Shown here: one piece after another, positions 23,253 through 35,405 of the stretch
How the letters are laid out: each line of letters opens with the position of its first letter
How positions within the stretch are numbered: the stretch's first letter is position 1
NCBI GenBank assembly: GCA_902806595.1
Contig: CADCXC010000003.1
Coordinates: 1,302,001 to 1,366,000 of the forward strand
Length of the DNA stretch: 64,000 nucleotides
Reading direction: 5' to 3'
Origin: Pyrenopolyporus hunteri
Taxonomy: Eukaryota; Ascomycota; Sordariomycetes; Xylariales; Hypoxylaceae
Notes under the pieces: generated by a model
What the model was told of the DNA's origin: nothing
Database searches by the model: none
What the model saw: only the letters and a program-made list of their open reading frames with translations
Position numbers and translations under genes: made by a program

Positions 23253-24156
23253 ATGTACGGTTATCACGTATGGCGTCTAGATGCTATAATACGTGGTATC
23301 GTGGGCGGCCTGTTATTAGTAGACGCATGGCTAGATCAGGTAGTATGGGGTTCAACGCATTGTTTGCTGTATAGTGTTCCCCAAAGATCAGTGTGCGAAT
23401 TGCAAGCATGCTCGGGACATCTCCGTTACCTGCGTTGTTGCGACGAACCAATCCCGAACGAGGGGCATCAGGAATGACAACCCTGCCGTGGCCAATACGG
23501 AAATGGAAGACGGATGCAAAGACTTATCTGCGGTCGGGCCCGTCTTAGATGTCTCTAGACTGTGGAACTCCGGTTACTTTCTGGTTAGCCCGCTGCCTGA
23601 CGATGTGACTTTTTGCTGCCCAAAGATCATGATCCGGTATCTATACGGTTGCAATGCATCGAGATATGAATACATGCCGAATAGCAAGGCACTAAGAATG
23701 TCAGCCACTGGTGAGCCACTCGCTGAATTCCTAAGTCATTTGATTGAAATGCCGCCCTTTCTGATCCAGGACGGCCGAGATGTCGCGACTGGTGCCACGT
23801 GCTACTCGTACTGTAGGAACGACCGTCCAGTAACGTGCTGCGTAAGCCGTTCGGCCAACCCAGCCATTAATCCCATTATCCAGTATTACCCAGACTACTG
23901 GACACGTCTGCCTGCCCAAAGTCCCACTGTTTCTAGATACGAAATCCATCTCGGAGAGCCAATTGGCGACTCTCCCCTTTCTGCACATGCCGAACGGAGC
24001 TCTTCTCTATTCGCCGCCCAACAACCTGCAAATTCCTGCAAGCAACTCAGCCATGCAAGTGAGGCTAAGCCGATCGTCGTAGCGGAATCACTCGAGAATC
24101 TGCCGTGCAACGCTCAAGACATAAACGGTAATTGCTCATCTAACAACCGCAACTGA
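23253..24156 (+). CDS. Unrecognised protein with two C-x2-C...C motifs (DUF3716-like?)
   Basis: The long open frame 23374-24156 has no ATG at its start. A two-exon model fits: ATG at 23253, exon 1 to 23295, intron 23296-23374 (79 nt, GTATCG..TATAG), exon 2 23375-24156; 274 residues. Two stretches share one pattern, C-x2-C-x(6-9)-C with V-T-C near the end: DQCANCKHARDISVTCVV (about residues 20-35) and a matching block near residues 163-175 (CYSYCRNDRPVTCCVS). Such motifs recall the short fungal DUF3716 domain, but that is a resemblance from memory. The rest is unassigned and lacks clear secondary signals. The locus may be a decaying gene. Its 3' end overlaps the end of EMC2 on the other strand. 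Confidence 0.4.
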
Positions 24157-25272
24157 GTCATTCTCGAGGAGTTCCCGGGCTGCTTTGATTTCGGCTTCGT
24201 CATAACCCTGCCAACCCTTTTCCCCTGCTGAACCGCGTCTTACTATCTCCGCAAGCTTTTCCGTAGCCATTTCGTCAAGTTTATTGAGTGTAGCCGAATC
24301 AGGTATGGAAAATTCATCGGAACCTGTCCGGCTTTGCGACGTCTTTGACGAATCGCTCAGAAGTTGCTTTGTAGTCTTGTCGTTCGAGTCAGTTGACTTG
24401 CCCGACTATGAGCGCGCGCAGAAACACTCACCAGTTTGAGACCATAATAACCTCGTAGATAGCCGTCGCATAGCTCAATGCTTCGGCTGAACCGTTTTAG
24501 AGCCTCGGCCCATTGGCCTGCGTTATCCGACGATTTTGCAGCAATGAATAATACCTCGCCCAAACGAGCATGTACCTAGTGCGCCACGAGTTAGCGATAG
24601 ATGAGACCCGTGACGGATAAGCCGGAAAGACTAACGTTCCAAGCATTTGGCTGCAGGACAAGAACTTCTTCGAGCGCAAATATAGCTTGAGAATACAGCC
24701 CCTGAGAGAAGTAGAGGTCGGCAAGCTCAGCCCAGGCTTCTGCGTCCGTAGGGGAGATATCAAGAAGGGATATCAGGACGCTAACGGACTCGGCAATCCG
24801 ACCAATAGACCGCAGAAGGGCCACGCGACGTTTCAATATAGGCTAGGTGAGCGGTATCAGTATCAGTAATGTGGATCATAAAGAGAGAACTCACAATGTT
24901 GGTTGGGTTGTCCTGTAGGATCTGCTCGTACTCTTTCAGAATAGCATCTAGAGTAGCAGCGTCGTCCGCTTCAGCCTCCTTGAGAAGGCCTTTCAGGGCC
25001 ATGATACGCTCGTTGTCGTGGCCAAATCTATAGACCAATCTCTCCAAGCATTCATGGGCTGATTTGTCGTCTCCAGTCCGAAGGCAGGACAATAGGAGAT
25101 TCTCGTACGTAATCCATAATTCGGGGGTTTCGGGAGCTGAGAGGAGGGACTGGAAGAGAGAGGCTGAGGCAGCGCCGGGAGATTTCCCGAGGATGGCCGG
25201 GGCCTGCTGTGAATTCTGCAAGGCTACGACCGGAGACAAGTGACTAGGCGGATGAAGAAGAGAAGAGGACAT
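24136..25272 (-). CDS. EMC2: ER membrane complex subunit 2 (EMC2, TPR protein)
   Basis: Exons 24895-25272, 24636-24842, 24432-24575 and 24136-24375; introns of 52, 60 and 56 nt, all phase 0; 322 residues. The sequence is helical throughout with TPR-like pairs: SLFQSLLSAPETPELWITYENLLL, the ESVSVLISLLDISPTDAEAWAELADLYFSQGLYSQAIFALEEVLVLQP block (about 140-190, the most conserved part), then VHARLGEVLF and a GYLRGYYGLKL helix. The C-terminal helix EMATEKLAEIVRR is also characteristic. EMC2 is the cytosolic TPR subunit of the ER membrane protein insertase; the yeast/fission-yeast orthologue is also called Oca3. Because every intron is phase 0 and each exon is a multiple of three, exon borders are well fixed by GT/AG plus family alignment. 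Confidence 0.9.
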
Positions 25273-26144
25273 GGCGGCTTGAGGGAGAAGGGTTTAATCT
25301 TTTCCCCGGTTTTGATATGCTACCTAGTGTCGTTGAGAATCCGGGATAAATTGAATAGGACGGCGCGCATTAATGGTAGGGTGGCCAGGTTTGAGATGTG
25401 GTAGGAAGCTAAGAGAGAAAGTTTATGTTCATGGCGTTGAGTTCCAAGTGAGTCGGTCAATTGGTTGCGACATAGTGATGAGATACATAAGAGGCAGGTT
25501 GGTGGCAGCCCTGTATTGTATTGTACCTTCCGGGGCCTAAGGAGGTACCTAGAAATAACGTTGAGCCCAGGTCCACATGCGCTATTAGAGGTACGCAACG
25601 GATCGATGCATAGGTAGGGCATAGGCCAGCCAGATGGCTCTTACGTAGGTACCTATACTACCGGATCAAATTACGTAAGGTACCTATCCAGGTAACCCTC
25701 AGGTAGCATAGGTACACATTGTCAACCGTTTTAGCGGTCCGCTGACGTTGCGTGCCCTGGTACACTCCTAGGTACAGGTACCTAACTGCGTATTCGCCGT
25801 GGGGCATCCAGCATTCTGCATCCAATGTCCACTACCGATTCCCGCTACCTATTCCATGCTATGTTCATACTATGTCCATACACTTACATTACCTACTATC
25901 TACATCTACTTGGTAAATAGAGGCAAATGACGAACGGTAAATGGTAAACCGTCCTAAGCAGCTGTGCGCCGACGCAACCTCCTACATGAACGGCACTCCT
26001 GCGGCGCCTTGGGTTTCTCGGGCTACCATCACGCTGTCAAGATGATTTATGGTCCAAGACGCACTCCGAGCTCCCAATCCCTAACCCATAGTTGATCGTC
26101 GTCGTTCTGAAATCGCCGAAAGAAGCGCGGCAGATCGGGCAATC
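25273..26144. other. Divergent intergenic region, EMC2 / AP-3 delta
   Basis: About 0.87 kb with several GGTACCTA-type stretches (25540-25790). Presumed bidirectional promoter; no gene seen. Confidence 0.55.
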
Positions 26145-29100
26145 ATGTGCGTGACGCATCCATGCCAACACGGCCTCGCCCAAGCTGCAGCTTGCTGATA
26201 ATCCTGTCCTAGGTTTGAGAAGTCTCTATACGACCTCATTCGAGGCCTGAGAAACCATAAAGGAAACGAGAAGGGATATATTCAAGATTGTCTGAAAGAA
26301 TGCCGCAACGAAATTCGAAGTCAGGACATGGGTGAGTTGCCTCCTACCACCACGAACGCTTTGCGAAGTCAGAGCTAACCCTAGCCTTCTTCGCGCGATA
26401 GATCTCAAGGCTACGGCCTTGCTGAAACTAGTCTACCTGGAAATGTTCGGGCACGACATGTCCTGGGCTTCCTTCAACGTGCTCGAAGTTATGTCTTCCC
26501 CGAAATACCACCAGAAGCGAGTTGGATATCTTGGCGCTATTCAGAGTTTCCGTCCCGATACCGACGTCCTCATGCTGGCGACGAATCTCCTCAAGAAGGT
26601 ATGGGACTAGACCTCGCCATAGCCCAGGACCGCAACGAAATAAATATACTGAACTTAAACCTTCCAGGATCTGACAGCGGCGTCAACCACCACCATCGCC
26701 CTCCCGATCGTCACCCTGCCCCATATCATCACTCCGTCGCTTGCTCTCTCAGTTCTTTCGGACCTCCTACCTCGACTCAACCATACGCATCCCGCGATTC
26801 GCAAGAAGACGATCGTTACGCTATATAGACTCGCTCTTGTTTATCCGGAAACTTTACGAGCTGCTTGGCCTAGGATAAAAGACAGGCTCATGGACAAGGC
26901 CGAAGATCCTAGCGTGACGGCTGCGATTGTCAATGTCATCTGCGAACTAGGATGGCGCCGACCCAACGACTTCCTTCCTTTAGCGCCCCGGCTGTTCGAG
27001 TTGCTAGTCGATAGTGGTAACAACTGGATGGCAATAAAACTCATTAAGCTTGTGAGCGAGGTGGCGCCCACTATAGTTCTTTCTATATTGACTGACCTTT
27101 GGTTAGTTCGCGACGTTAACACCTCTCGAGCCGAGGCTTGTTCGTAAACTACTACCGCCTTTGACCGAGATCATCCAGACCACCCCCGCTATGTCCTTGC
27201 TATACGAATGTATAAGCGGTATCATCCGAGGTGGCATCCTTGGAAGCGGCGAAGATGCAGATGGTAGAGAAGAGATTGCCTCTCTTTGCGTCAACAAGCT
27301 CCGCGGGATGGTCATGATAGACGGTGATCCAAATCGTAAGTCTAGCCTTAATCGCTATGTTTCGGTTTACTGATCCCAATAACGTAGTAAAATACGTGGC
27401 GCTGCTCGCTTTTAATCAAATTGTCTTGACCCATCCGTGGCTAGTTGCCCAACAAGAAGACGTGATTTTGGAATGCATAGATAGCACCGACATTTCTATC
27501 CGTATAAAAGCGTTAGATCTCGTACAGGGCATGGTCAGCAGTGACAACCTGGTTTCCATTGTTAGCCGTCTCATGAGGCAATTGAAGCTGTCGTCCTCTG
27601 GGGATCGCAGGCCTGCGAATCAGTCGGGACTAGACCCGGAGGATTCGGATGATGACTTGGAAAAGACAATCGATTCGGCTCCAAAACCAACGAACCAATC
27701 CCCGCCACTACCGGATGATTACAAGATCGACGTGATCAATAGGATACTAAACATGTGTTCCCAGAATAACTATGGTTTCTTAACAGATTTCGAATGGTAT
27801 ATTGACGTATTGACTCAGCTCGTTCGCACCGCGCCGTTACCACGGCCTATCAACGATGCGGACCCCCTTTTCCCATCCGGGAGGTCAAACGATGGAGACA
27901 TATCCGAAAAAACCGGCAACGAGCTACGGAATATTGCCGTCAAGGTTCAGGCCCTTCGTCCCGCCTGTGTTCAAGCCGCCGAAGCGATTATGACCCAGTT
28001 AAATAACGAAAGCCGAATTGGACAACCGGTTATCTCGGGGGCGTTAAAACCAGTCGCTTGGGTTCTCGGTGAATTCTGTTCGGAGTTATCTTCTCCAGAG
28101 GATGTCCTCGGAGGCTTATTGCAAACGATTCAAAAATCTTCACCCCCTGAGTCTCTCGCTGCCTGCCTTCAAGCGGTCATGAAGGTCTTCTCACAGGTTG
28201 CGGGAGATCAACTGGTTCCTTGGACCCCAGAGCGCAAATCTAAGATCTCGCTTCTGATGGCCCGCATTATCCATTCCTTCGAGGCTTTAATACTGCACCC
28301 AAACTTAGAAGTCCAAGAACGAGCAGTGGAATTTATAGAGCTGCTGAAACTTACGGCCGAGGCAGCATCCAGCCAGGAAGCTTCGACGGAAACCGTTCAT
28401 CAAGATCCTCCTTTGCTACTGACGCAAGCAATACCGTCCCTTTTTGCCGGCTGGGAGCTGAATTCGGTCGCTCCAGCAGCTCAGAAGAATGTTCCCCTCC
28501 CGGACGGGTTGGACCTTGATGAACCTCTCAATCCAAATTTGAGCACGCTACTTGCGTCCGCCGATTCGATGACAATACAAGTTGATGAGTCGGATGAGTT
28601 TGAGAGTTATTATTATCAGCGACCACCCGCAACGAGTATAGCATCCGAACCAGCAATCAACAAGCTGGCGGATAGCCGCGAGGATGTCGCCAATTCTTAT
28701 CAACAGCCTACCGAGGAGACGTATCTAGACGAAGATATATTAGCGAAAAGGAAAGCCGAGCGATTGGAAAGGAATCGTGATGATCCATTTTACATCCAGG
28801 AGAGCAACTCTCTCCAGAGATCGTCGACCCCAATACATAACATTCTTCAAAATTCAAACGGTCCCGACCTGGACGTCGACTCGATTCCCATCATGGAACT
28901 TGACCTCGACAAGCTCAGCGCTGGGGTCGACCACTCGCGCTCCGAATCCCTAGCTCCTAAACCCACGCGCCCCGCCGCGCGCCAAAAGATCGTCGTCGCC
29001 GCCGATGAAAATCTGGGAGGCAGCAGCGGGCTCAGCACGCCGCGGAACTACGACTCGGAGACCGGTAGCTCGGACGCGCTCGCCAGAGCCCGTGGCAGCA

Positions 29101-29549
29101 AGAAGGTCAAGCAGTCGCTCCTCAGCGTGGACTCGACCAGCATCGGCGCGCTGAGCCTCGAGGAGGACCCGGCCGGCCGCTCCTTCGACCCCGACGCCCA
29201 CCGCCGCGAGGAGGCCGAGATGGCCCAGGCTATGAAGGAGGTCGAGCGCCTGCGTCTCGAGATGCAGCGCGCTAACGAGCGCATACAGGTTGCGCAGGGC
29301 GTCGACGTCGCCGGGACCGTCGTCAAGAAAAAGAAGACCAAGAAGGCGGCTAAGAAGCCTAAAGCCGAAGGAGGAGACGGCGAAGGCGAAGGCGAAGGAG
29401 CCGCGGTCAAGGTTAAGAAGAAAAAGAAGAAGGCTGCTGCTACAGAGGATGCAGACGCAGCGGCCTCGGGGGACGTGGCCAAGACTAAGCCGAAGAAGAA
29501 AAAGGCGAAGCCGGTTGAGTTCCATGACGCGGAGTCGGGGCCTAGTTAG
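26145..29549 (+). CDS. APL5: AP-3 complex subunit delta (Apl5)
   Basis: Six coding exons: 26145-26146, 26213-26331, 26402-26598, 26668-27051, 27107-27335 and 27388-29549; introns 52-70 nt; 1030 residues. The long exon 2 reads FEKSLYDLIRGLRNHKGNE directly from the acceptor, and the only way to obtain a start is to join AT (26145-26146) to the G at 26213, giving MFEKSL, the expected adaptin start. The adaptin N-terminal alpha-solenoid (HEAT-like helices) covers about residues 1-560, including KATALLKLVYLEMFGHDMSWA and DDLITPSLALSVLSDLL-like segments. The rest is a hinge with acidic and Lys-rich tracts (KVKKKKKKAAA near the end). AP-3 sorts cargo from Golgi/endosome to vacuole. The start arrangement is unusual and unconfirmed by transcripts. 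Confidence 0.9.
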
Positions 29550-30599
29550 AGTAGAGAAGCGCGTATGGGGGCGCATATCAATCAAGTTCTAGAAGTCATG
29601 CTTGGATGAAGTTACCTATCGCCATGATAAAGCAGTGAGTGAGCGCTACGATCTACGCGAACATTAGAGTAAACGGCGTAAGTCTGCATTCCCCGTTTTG
29701 CTTTTATGCTACAAGGTGAGAGGAGGTACGTTCATACTTGATAGAAATAAATAAGCAATACGAAATACGGCAAAATTTAACAATATCATCATCACCATTA
29801 CCTCCTTCATCATAAACACCAGCAGCAGTAGCTATAGGAATCATAGTAGTAATAGTAGTAGTCTTTTAAAATTCAACTATTTGTCATTCATGTCCACGTT
29901 AAGGTACAAAAAACAACGTACGAACGAGCCGAGCCGAGCAAGCCGCCCTCAGTCAGACCCTCTTTCGTCTTGCCTGCCCACCCTTCCATTCTTTTTTTAA
30001 AGAACGCGCTGTAGTAGATAGATAGATAGGTAGGTACTAGTAGTAGAAGTAGTGGTAGTAGTAGTAATCATCGTCGGAACCAGAAGAAAGGACAAAAAGA
30101 AGAATAATAAAAAAACCGACTAAAACTAGGGACAAACGGAAATCGTGGGGCGGGGAGAAAAGGGCCGTGGAGGGGGTTGGAAGGGAAAAGTGGTCGTAAA
30201 CCGTGAATATCTCGAACACGAGGGAGGACCCCGTGCGCTTCTCCCTCGCTGCCGTGAAGGTGCGTAGATAGGCGTATGTGTATGGTGTATGTATAAGGTA
30301 TCTAGTACAGCAACAGCAGCAACAATCTTTACATGCGTGAGACGGACATTTTACATTATGCATTACGCGTAGACACAAGCGAAGACGGTATATGTATAGG
30401 GGTTCGGTTAGGCAGCTCCGCTAACCAGTTAGCCAAGCTCTTCCTCCCTATCTGGGTATCTCAGGCGAGAGCTCGCTCTCCCGGAGATTACCTTCCCCCG
30501 TGACAGGACCGGCCGCATGTGTACTGCGATATCGATATAACCCCGCGGTCTCCGGCGTTAGCACGTACGGCTTCAGCTCGTAAGGAAGCCCACGCGTTA
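29550..30599. other. Convergent 3' intergenic region, APL5 / RGD2
   Basis: About 1.05 kb between stop codons with two (AGT)n microsatellites (29843-29863, 30036-30066) and a minus-strand frame (30037-30378) that is merely their low-complexity translation. Confidence 0.6.
30036..30066. repeat. (TAG/AGT)n microsatellite
   Basis: Nine to ten AGT-type triplets with one or two substitutions, in the APL5/RGD2 3' intergenic region. Confidence 0.75.
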
Positions 30600-33360
30600 C
30601 TAGTCGTCCATGGGCGCATCAACGAGCGTCACGCCGCGGTCATGCACCGGGGTACCGCTGTCGGTGGCCTTACTGACAGGCGTCGAGGGCGTGCTCCCCA
30701 CGGATGAGTTGGTGACCCTGCGTCCGCCGACGAACCGGGCGCCGCTTCGACCCAAGCTATCCCTCTTCGAGATGGAAGGATCAACTTCGGTTTTGGGCGA
30801 GTCTCCGTTAGCGCCTCCGTTGGTCTCCAACGGCGGAAGTCCTGATCCGTCGGGAACTTCGAGGCTCGATCTTTTCACCGGGCCGAAGCTACCGAGGCTA
30901 CTCCGGTGTCGATCTTTAGATGACGTGGGACTAGCGATTGGAAACCGGGTCTCGGGTCCACCAGTGCTTCTATCGCGTCTGTGACGGGGTCCCGGAGCGG
31001 GGCTGGTAGCGCGCCCACGCGGGCCCGCCTTCTCCAGCAAGGCCCGTTGCCTTTCTTCCATGTGCGCTCTTCTGTTACTTTCGTCTGTGCTGATGGCTCG
31101 AGGTCGGTTGTTATTAACCGACCCTGAGTGCGCGAGGCTTGACATGCGCTTCAACTCGCTGAAGATAGCCTCTTTATGCGCGAAGAGGTCACGGACTAAG
31201 CGGTATGCATGCTTTTCCTCCATGGTTAAGGAGGTCTCGGTCCGCGGCCGCAAGATACAAGGGGCCAGCGACGTCGCAAGGTCATGTACATATTGCTCGT
31301 CTGCTGAGGTCAGGTCTATCAGTCTCGTAAAATGATTCATACAGGCGTCAAGAGTAGCAATGTTCGTGAGTCGCAACTGTGAGAGAGTCTGCTGCAGAAC
31401 GGCGATGCGTCCTTCATCAGTAGAGTCCGTCGTCGTCGGCGTCGTATATATGGTTCTGACGATCTCATATACGTGAGAAGATACGAGTGAATCTGAATCT
31501 TGAGTCAGCCTCTACTATTATGATCACGTTCGGATGAGGAAATGGGGACATACCAGGGAGTTCCAGGAGGTATAGCTTTAATAGATGCGCAACCGTAGGT
31601 ACGTCAAAGTCCGCGAACGCTTCAGGGGTGACGGGTTTGCCATTGTTAACTTTTGCCCGTAACTTATGTACCTGCGGGAGCTGAACTTCCGTAAGCCAAA
31701 CTCCTCGTCTCGCTTCATCGCCCTCGAGGTCCGGGTAGTGATTATCCAGATACGTTAATATCGTCGTGATGATGATAGGGACGCGCTTCTTATCCGCTCG
31801 AGCCCTAGCCTCTAAATCCACACCGAACGTCTCCTCGTCGACCTTATTATAGTAGTTCTCGTACGTAACAACCTTGGGAGCAAAGCGGCCCGTCCTATAA
31901 TTCTCCAAGAGATATCGCAAGTCTCCTAGAGGTTGGACCGTCTCCTGACATAGGACCATGTGATCCACCGCTGACTGTAGGGTCGGGATGACATTGCTAA
32001 TGGTGCCCGAGAAGTCGAGAATGACGGTCTTAATAGCCTTCAGTCTGTCTAGCTCGCAACGCTCGAGGAATCTTAGATGTAAGAAGATGGCCTCCTCTAG
32101 CTCACAGCGCATCTCATCAAGCTTTCGAACACCAGCCTTGTACTTCTCGTCGGCCTCCCTAGCTTCGCGCCGAAGGCGTTCCGGCGGAGTCTCGTTGGGG
32201 TGTTGGTTGCTCAGGACGTTCCAACCCGACAGGTATTCGCTAACGGCGCCAACGACGGGTGAATCAGTCCCGTTCTCGGGAGATGTAGGCAAGGAAAAGG
32301 TTCTCGACATGGTCGCCTTCTTCTCCGGAACCCCCGCCAGTTGGAACGCCTTTGGCCGCCACTGGTAGAATAACTTGGAACTGTTCGCAAAGTTGTTGCC
32401 GACATTACCGACCAGACGGAGGAATCCGTTCGACACCAAATCTTGCCCGATCCGTTCGGCGTAGCTAACGCTAGTTGAGCCCATGTGCCGTTGCAGGTAC
32501 TCGACTATATCAGAGCCGGAGGAGGTATTGAGGTATGTGCCCAAGATAGGCACCTTCGTCTCGCCCATCTTTATGGTGTTCAACATGTGAGCCAGTATTT
32601 TCTTGACCTGTTCCGTCTGGTATGTCTCATCGCCAATCTCGTATATCTCCTCATCTTCCTCCTCCTCTTTATTAGGCGACACCTTGATCTCGGGTATATT
32701 CTGATTCTGCTTGGGGCTCGTTTCCGGGTCCTGGAAAGCCAGCTTGTTCTCCTCTTCCAAGTCTTCCACCAAGCGGCACTTGTTAAAGTAGTTGCTTCGT
32801 AGCTTCTTCACCACCTCGGCTTGGCGATCGTGGGCCTTGATACGAGTCTGTAACTCGTCCTGAGAGTCCTGGATGCGGGATTCGTGGGCGTCGCACCACC
32901 GCGCAAACGGGTTTACGACCAGGTCCCTGATACCCTGTGCGATCTTCTTGTGGCTTTTTGCAGCATCCTCCATCTCGGATCGAACGCCATCGTATGCCTA
33001 GGCAAGGAAATATACATGTTAGCCGAAGTGCCCCGTGTTAGATATTCGAAGAATGATGTGGTCCGTACTTTTCGCACGCTTGCGCCGTCGTCACGCGAGA
33101 AGCCACCGGTAATCTTGTCGGCGGCGGGCGCAATATCTCCAAGTCGCTGGCCGTAGATCTCTTCGGCTTCAGCTCGCATCCGGGCGATCGTTAGAATTTG
33201 TCGGTTCTCCTCGACACCTTGCTGGAGCTTGCCGAACAGGACGCCCAGGCCTTCGGAATTGTTAGCCCGCAATACAAAGGGAGCGAGTTGGGTAGTTAGC
33301 TGCTCCGCGCTCACCTGCGGCATAGTCGGCCGACCAAAACGAGTCCGCAAACCCCGGCAT
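30600..33360 (-). CDS. RGD2: F-BAR / DEP / RhoGAP protein (Rgd2-like)
   Basis: Exons 33315-33360, 33069-33250, 31554-32997 and 30600-31492; introns 64, 71 and 61 nt; 854 residues, in frame. Exon 1 gives MPGFADSFWSADYAAG and joins to LGVLFGKLQQG, the classic F-BAR beginning. The F-BAR helices (about 1-185 and 355-475) are split by a DEP domain (about 204-297, GDETYQTEQVKKILAHML .. LFYQWRP). The RhoGAP domain follows (about 475-665), ending ATSLAPCILRPR. The last 190 residues are Ser/Arg/Pro-rich and disordered. Rgd2-type proteins regulate Rho-family GTPases in polarity and cytokinesis. The catalytic arginine-finger position (usual GIFR/GLYR) reads GVWL here. Intron 3 acceptor could also be six bases... 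nine nucleotides upstream, adding three residues in frame. Confidence 0.88.
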
Positions 33361-34142
33361 GGTTACGACGCAGTTTTCTATAATCACCGAATTAGGTTGG
33401 TCTCGTCGAGTCCCGAGAGTGACTTGGAATCGGGGAGGCAACCGGGTCCGGGTCGAGGGTGAAAGGTAAGATAAGGCGCGTACGGAGAGTTGTTGGTTTG
33501 GTATGCGATGCAGTAGCAGCGGCGAAAAGGGAGCTGAGCTAGCAAAGAATCCAGAGGCGACCCCAGGGGGGAAGAGTTGAAGAAGACTGAAAAAAAAAGT
33601 CGGCGACGGGTATCACAGAAACGGGAGGCCGTATCACTCCTACACCAGCGGTTGAACCGATGAGGAGGGGAAAAGGAAGAATGAAGATGAAGGCTGGTTT
33701 GATTGACCAGTTTGCTACAAAGCACGAAGATCAGATGCGAAATGTACAGGAAGAATGGACGACGAGAGAGAATGTATCCATCTATTTCTGTCTCGCTCTC
33801 TTTTTTACGAATTCCTCACCAATAAAGCACTTTAGATGAGGCTCGGACTGCGAAAAGCACCTGAAGCTTGAAAAGTTATTGGTCCAAGGCGGGACCTGCG
33901 GACCTGCAGACCCCCAGGGGCCGGCGGTTTTTGGGGCGCTGGGGGCTTCCTTTGTTTGCAGTCTGCGCGCCTGCTGCAAGCGCTTGGTACGAGTATATCC
34001 ACCAACTAATTGCACAGGTGTGATACCTAATGTTAGGTACAGTTCAACACAGCTGGGTACAGCTAGGGTACGACATAATACGATAACACATCATATCTCA
34101 AGGAGGCAAGTGGGCGGTACAACTTTGTATTATACAGTACAA

Positions 34143-34230
34143 TACCTAGGTACCTAGGTAGGTATCTACAATACAAGCACCTTCCCTTAGAGCAATTACG
34201 TATGTAGGTTTAGGTATCTACCTAGGTAGT
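34143..34230. repeat. TAGGTACCTA-type low-complexity cluster
   Basis: Back-to-back CCTAGG and GGTACC palindromes (cctaggtacctaggtagg) and a further copy at 34215. One of many such intergenic clusters in the window. Confidence 0.75.
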
Positions 34231-35365
34231 ATAGCGTGTACATATGTGTGGTCTGGAGTCGCCTACTCGCCGGGTTACATGGATCGCCCAAGTACCGTAT
34301 TGGGCTAGCTGAGACCGCTAGAGGAAGCAAAAGCAGGTAAAGAGGGGCCCTGTAGCATTCTGTTTCATCTGGACGGTTTGGGCATCGGCCCTGTCGAGCC
34401 TTACGGAAGGCACATAAGCAGCCACGGTCATGAGAGGCCTCTGGGTGATCAACGTCAATACATGATAAAATGGGACTAACAATCTTGGGACTTCGTACTC
34501 TGTAATTAAGTATACCTGGATACTTGACATAGCGCATGCAAAGCAGACATAAGTGCATGTCGCTACATGCATGACCTACCCTTCGAAGTCCCTAAGCGGT
34601 CAACTGCCAGGAACGTAACGTGGAAATGTTCTAGACATTGCAGCCAGCTGACAGAAATGATAAACAAATTACCTATTCTCATGACATATAAACTAGCTAC
34701 CTACACGAAGCATGGTGGTTATTCATATTCATCCCCCATCCGATGCCGAGTTGATGAGGTTCTCCTAGGTAGCTCTGATCATGCCGCGGGTTTGCTAGTC
34801 CCCTTGATTGGACAAGTACGTGTCGTGTGGTCATAATTAGTCGTGCACCAACACTCAGCGGGCGAAACAAAAGCCTTCGACTTTCCGATCCGGGACTGCA
34901 GGTTAAGTGAAACATAAAAGATCGAAGGCCTCGAACGATTCAGCAATGTCTACCTAGGTAGGTAGGTAGGCAGGTGTGTATTCTTCTCAGCGCGGGTGCA
35001 GTTCAATCATGCATAGAGAACCGCAGGGATAGTGTCTATTTTTAGTCCTGGTTTTTAGTACAATTTGCATTTTACACTAGGATCGCTTTTCTATTTAATG
35101 CTCAACGAGTTCTCGGGCTTAGTTGACCCATATATCCTTTTTCTCGTTGGTACTCGTACTATTATATCACCCCTTCTTGTAAGGAATTAGGCCAGAAATT
35201 AAGCCTTCAGTAGTGAGAGCCGCCAAACACAAAAAAAGCCCTTATAATATTAATTATTAGGTACCTAGATTTAGGGGATGGGTGGGCTCTAAACCTTTTT
35301 AGTTAGGGGCTGCTTGGAGTGAGATTTTAGTTTCTCCGCATAGTCGGGTGCTCGTCCTCTCTGGA

Positions 35366-35405
35366 GGTAGGTAACTACCTAGGTACCTACCTACTTACCT
35401 ACTTA
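35366..35405. repeat. TAGGTACCTA-type low-complexity cluster
   Basis: Run of GGTAGGTA, CCTAGGTACC and CTACTTAC units in the same gene-free region. Confidence 0.7.

Noticed and set aside
32211..32405. Possible extra exon or frameshift in RGD2
   Set aside because: The main frame is open from 31554 to 32997 and reads DEP then F-BAR without a break.
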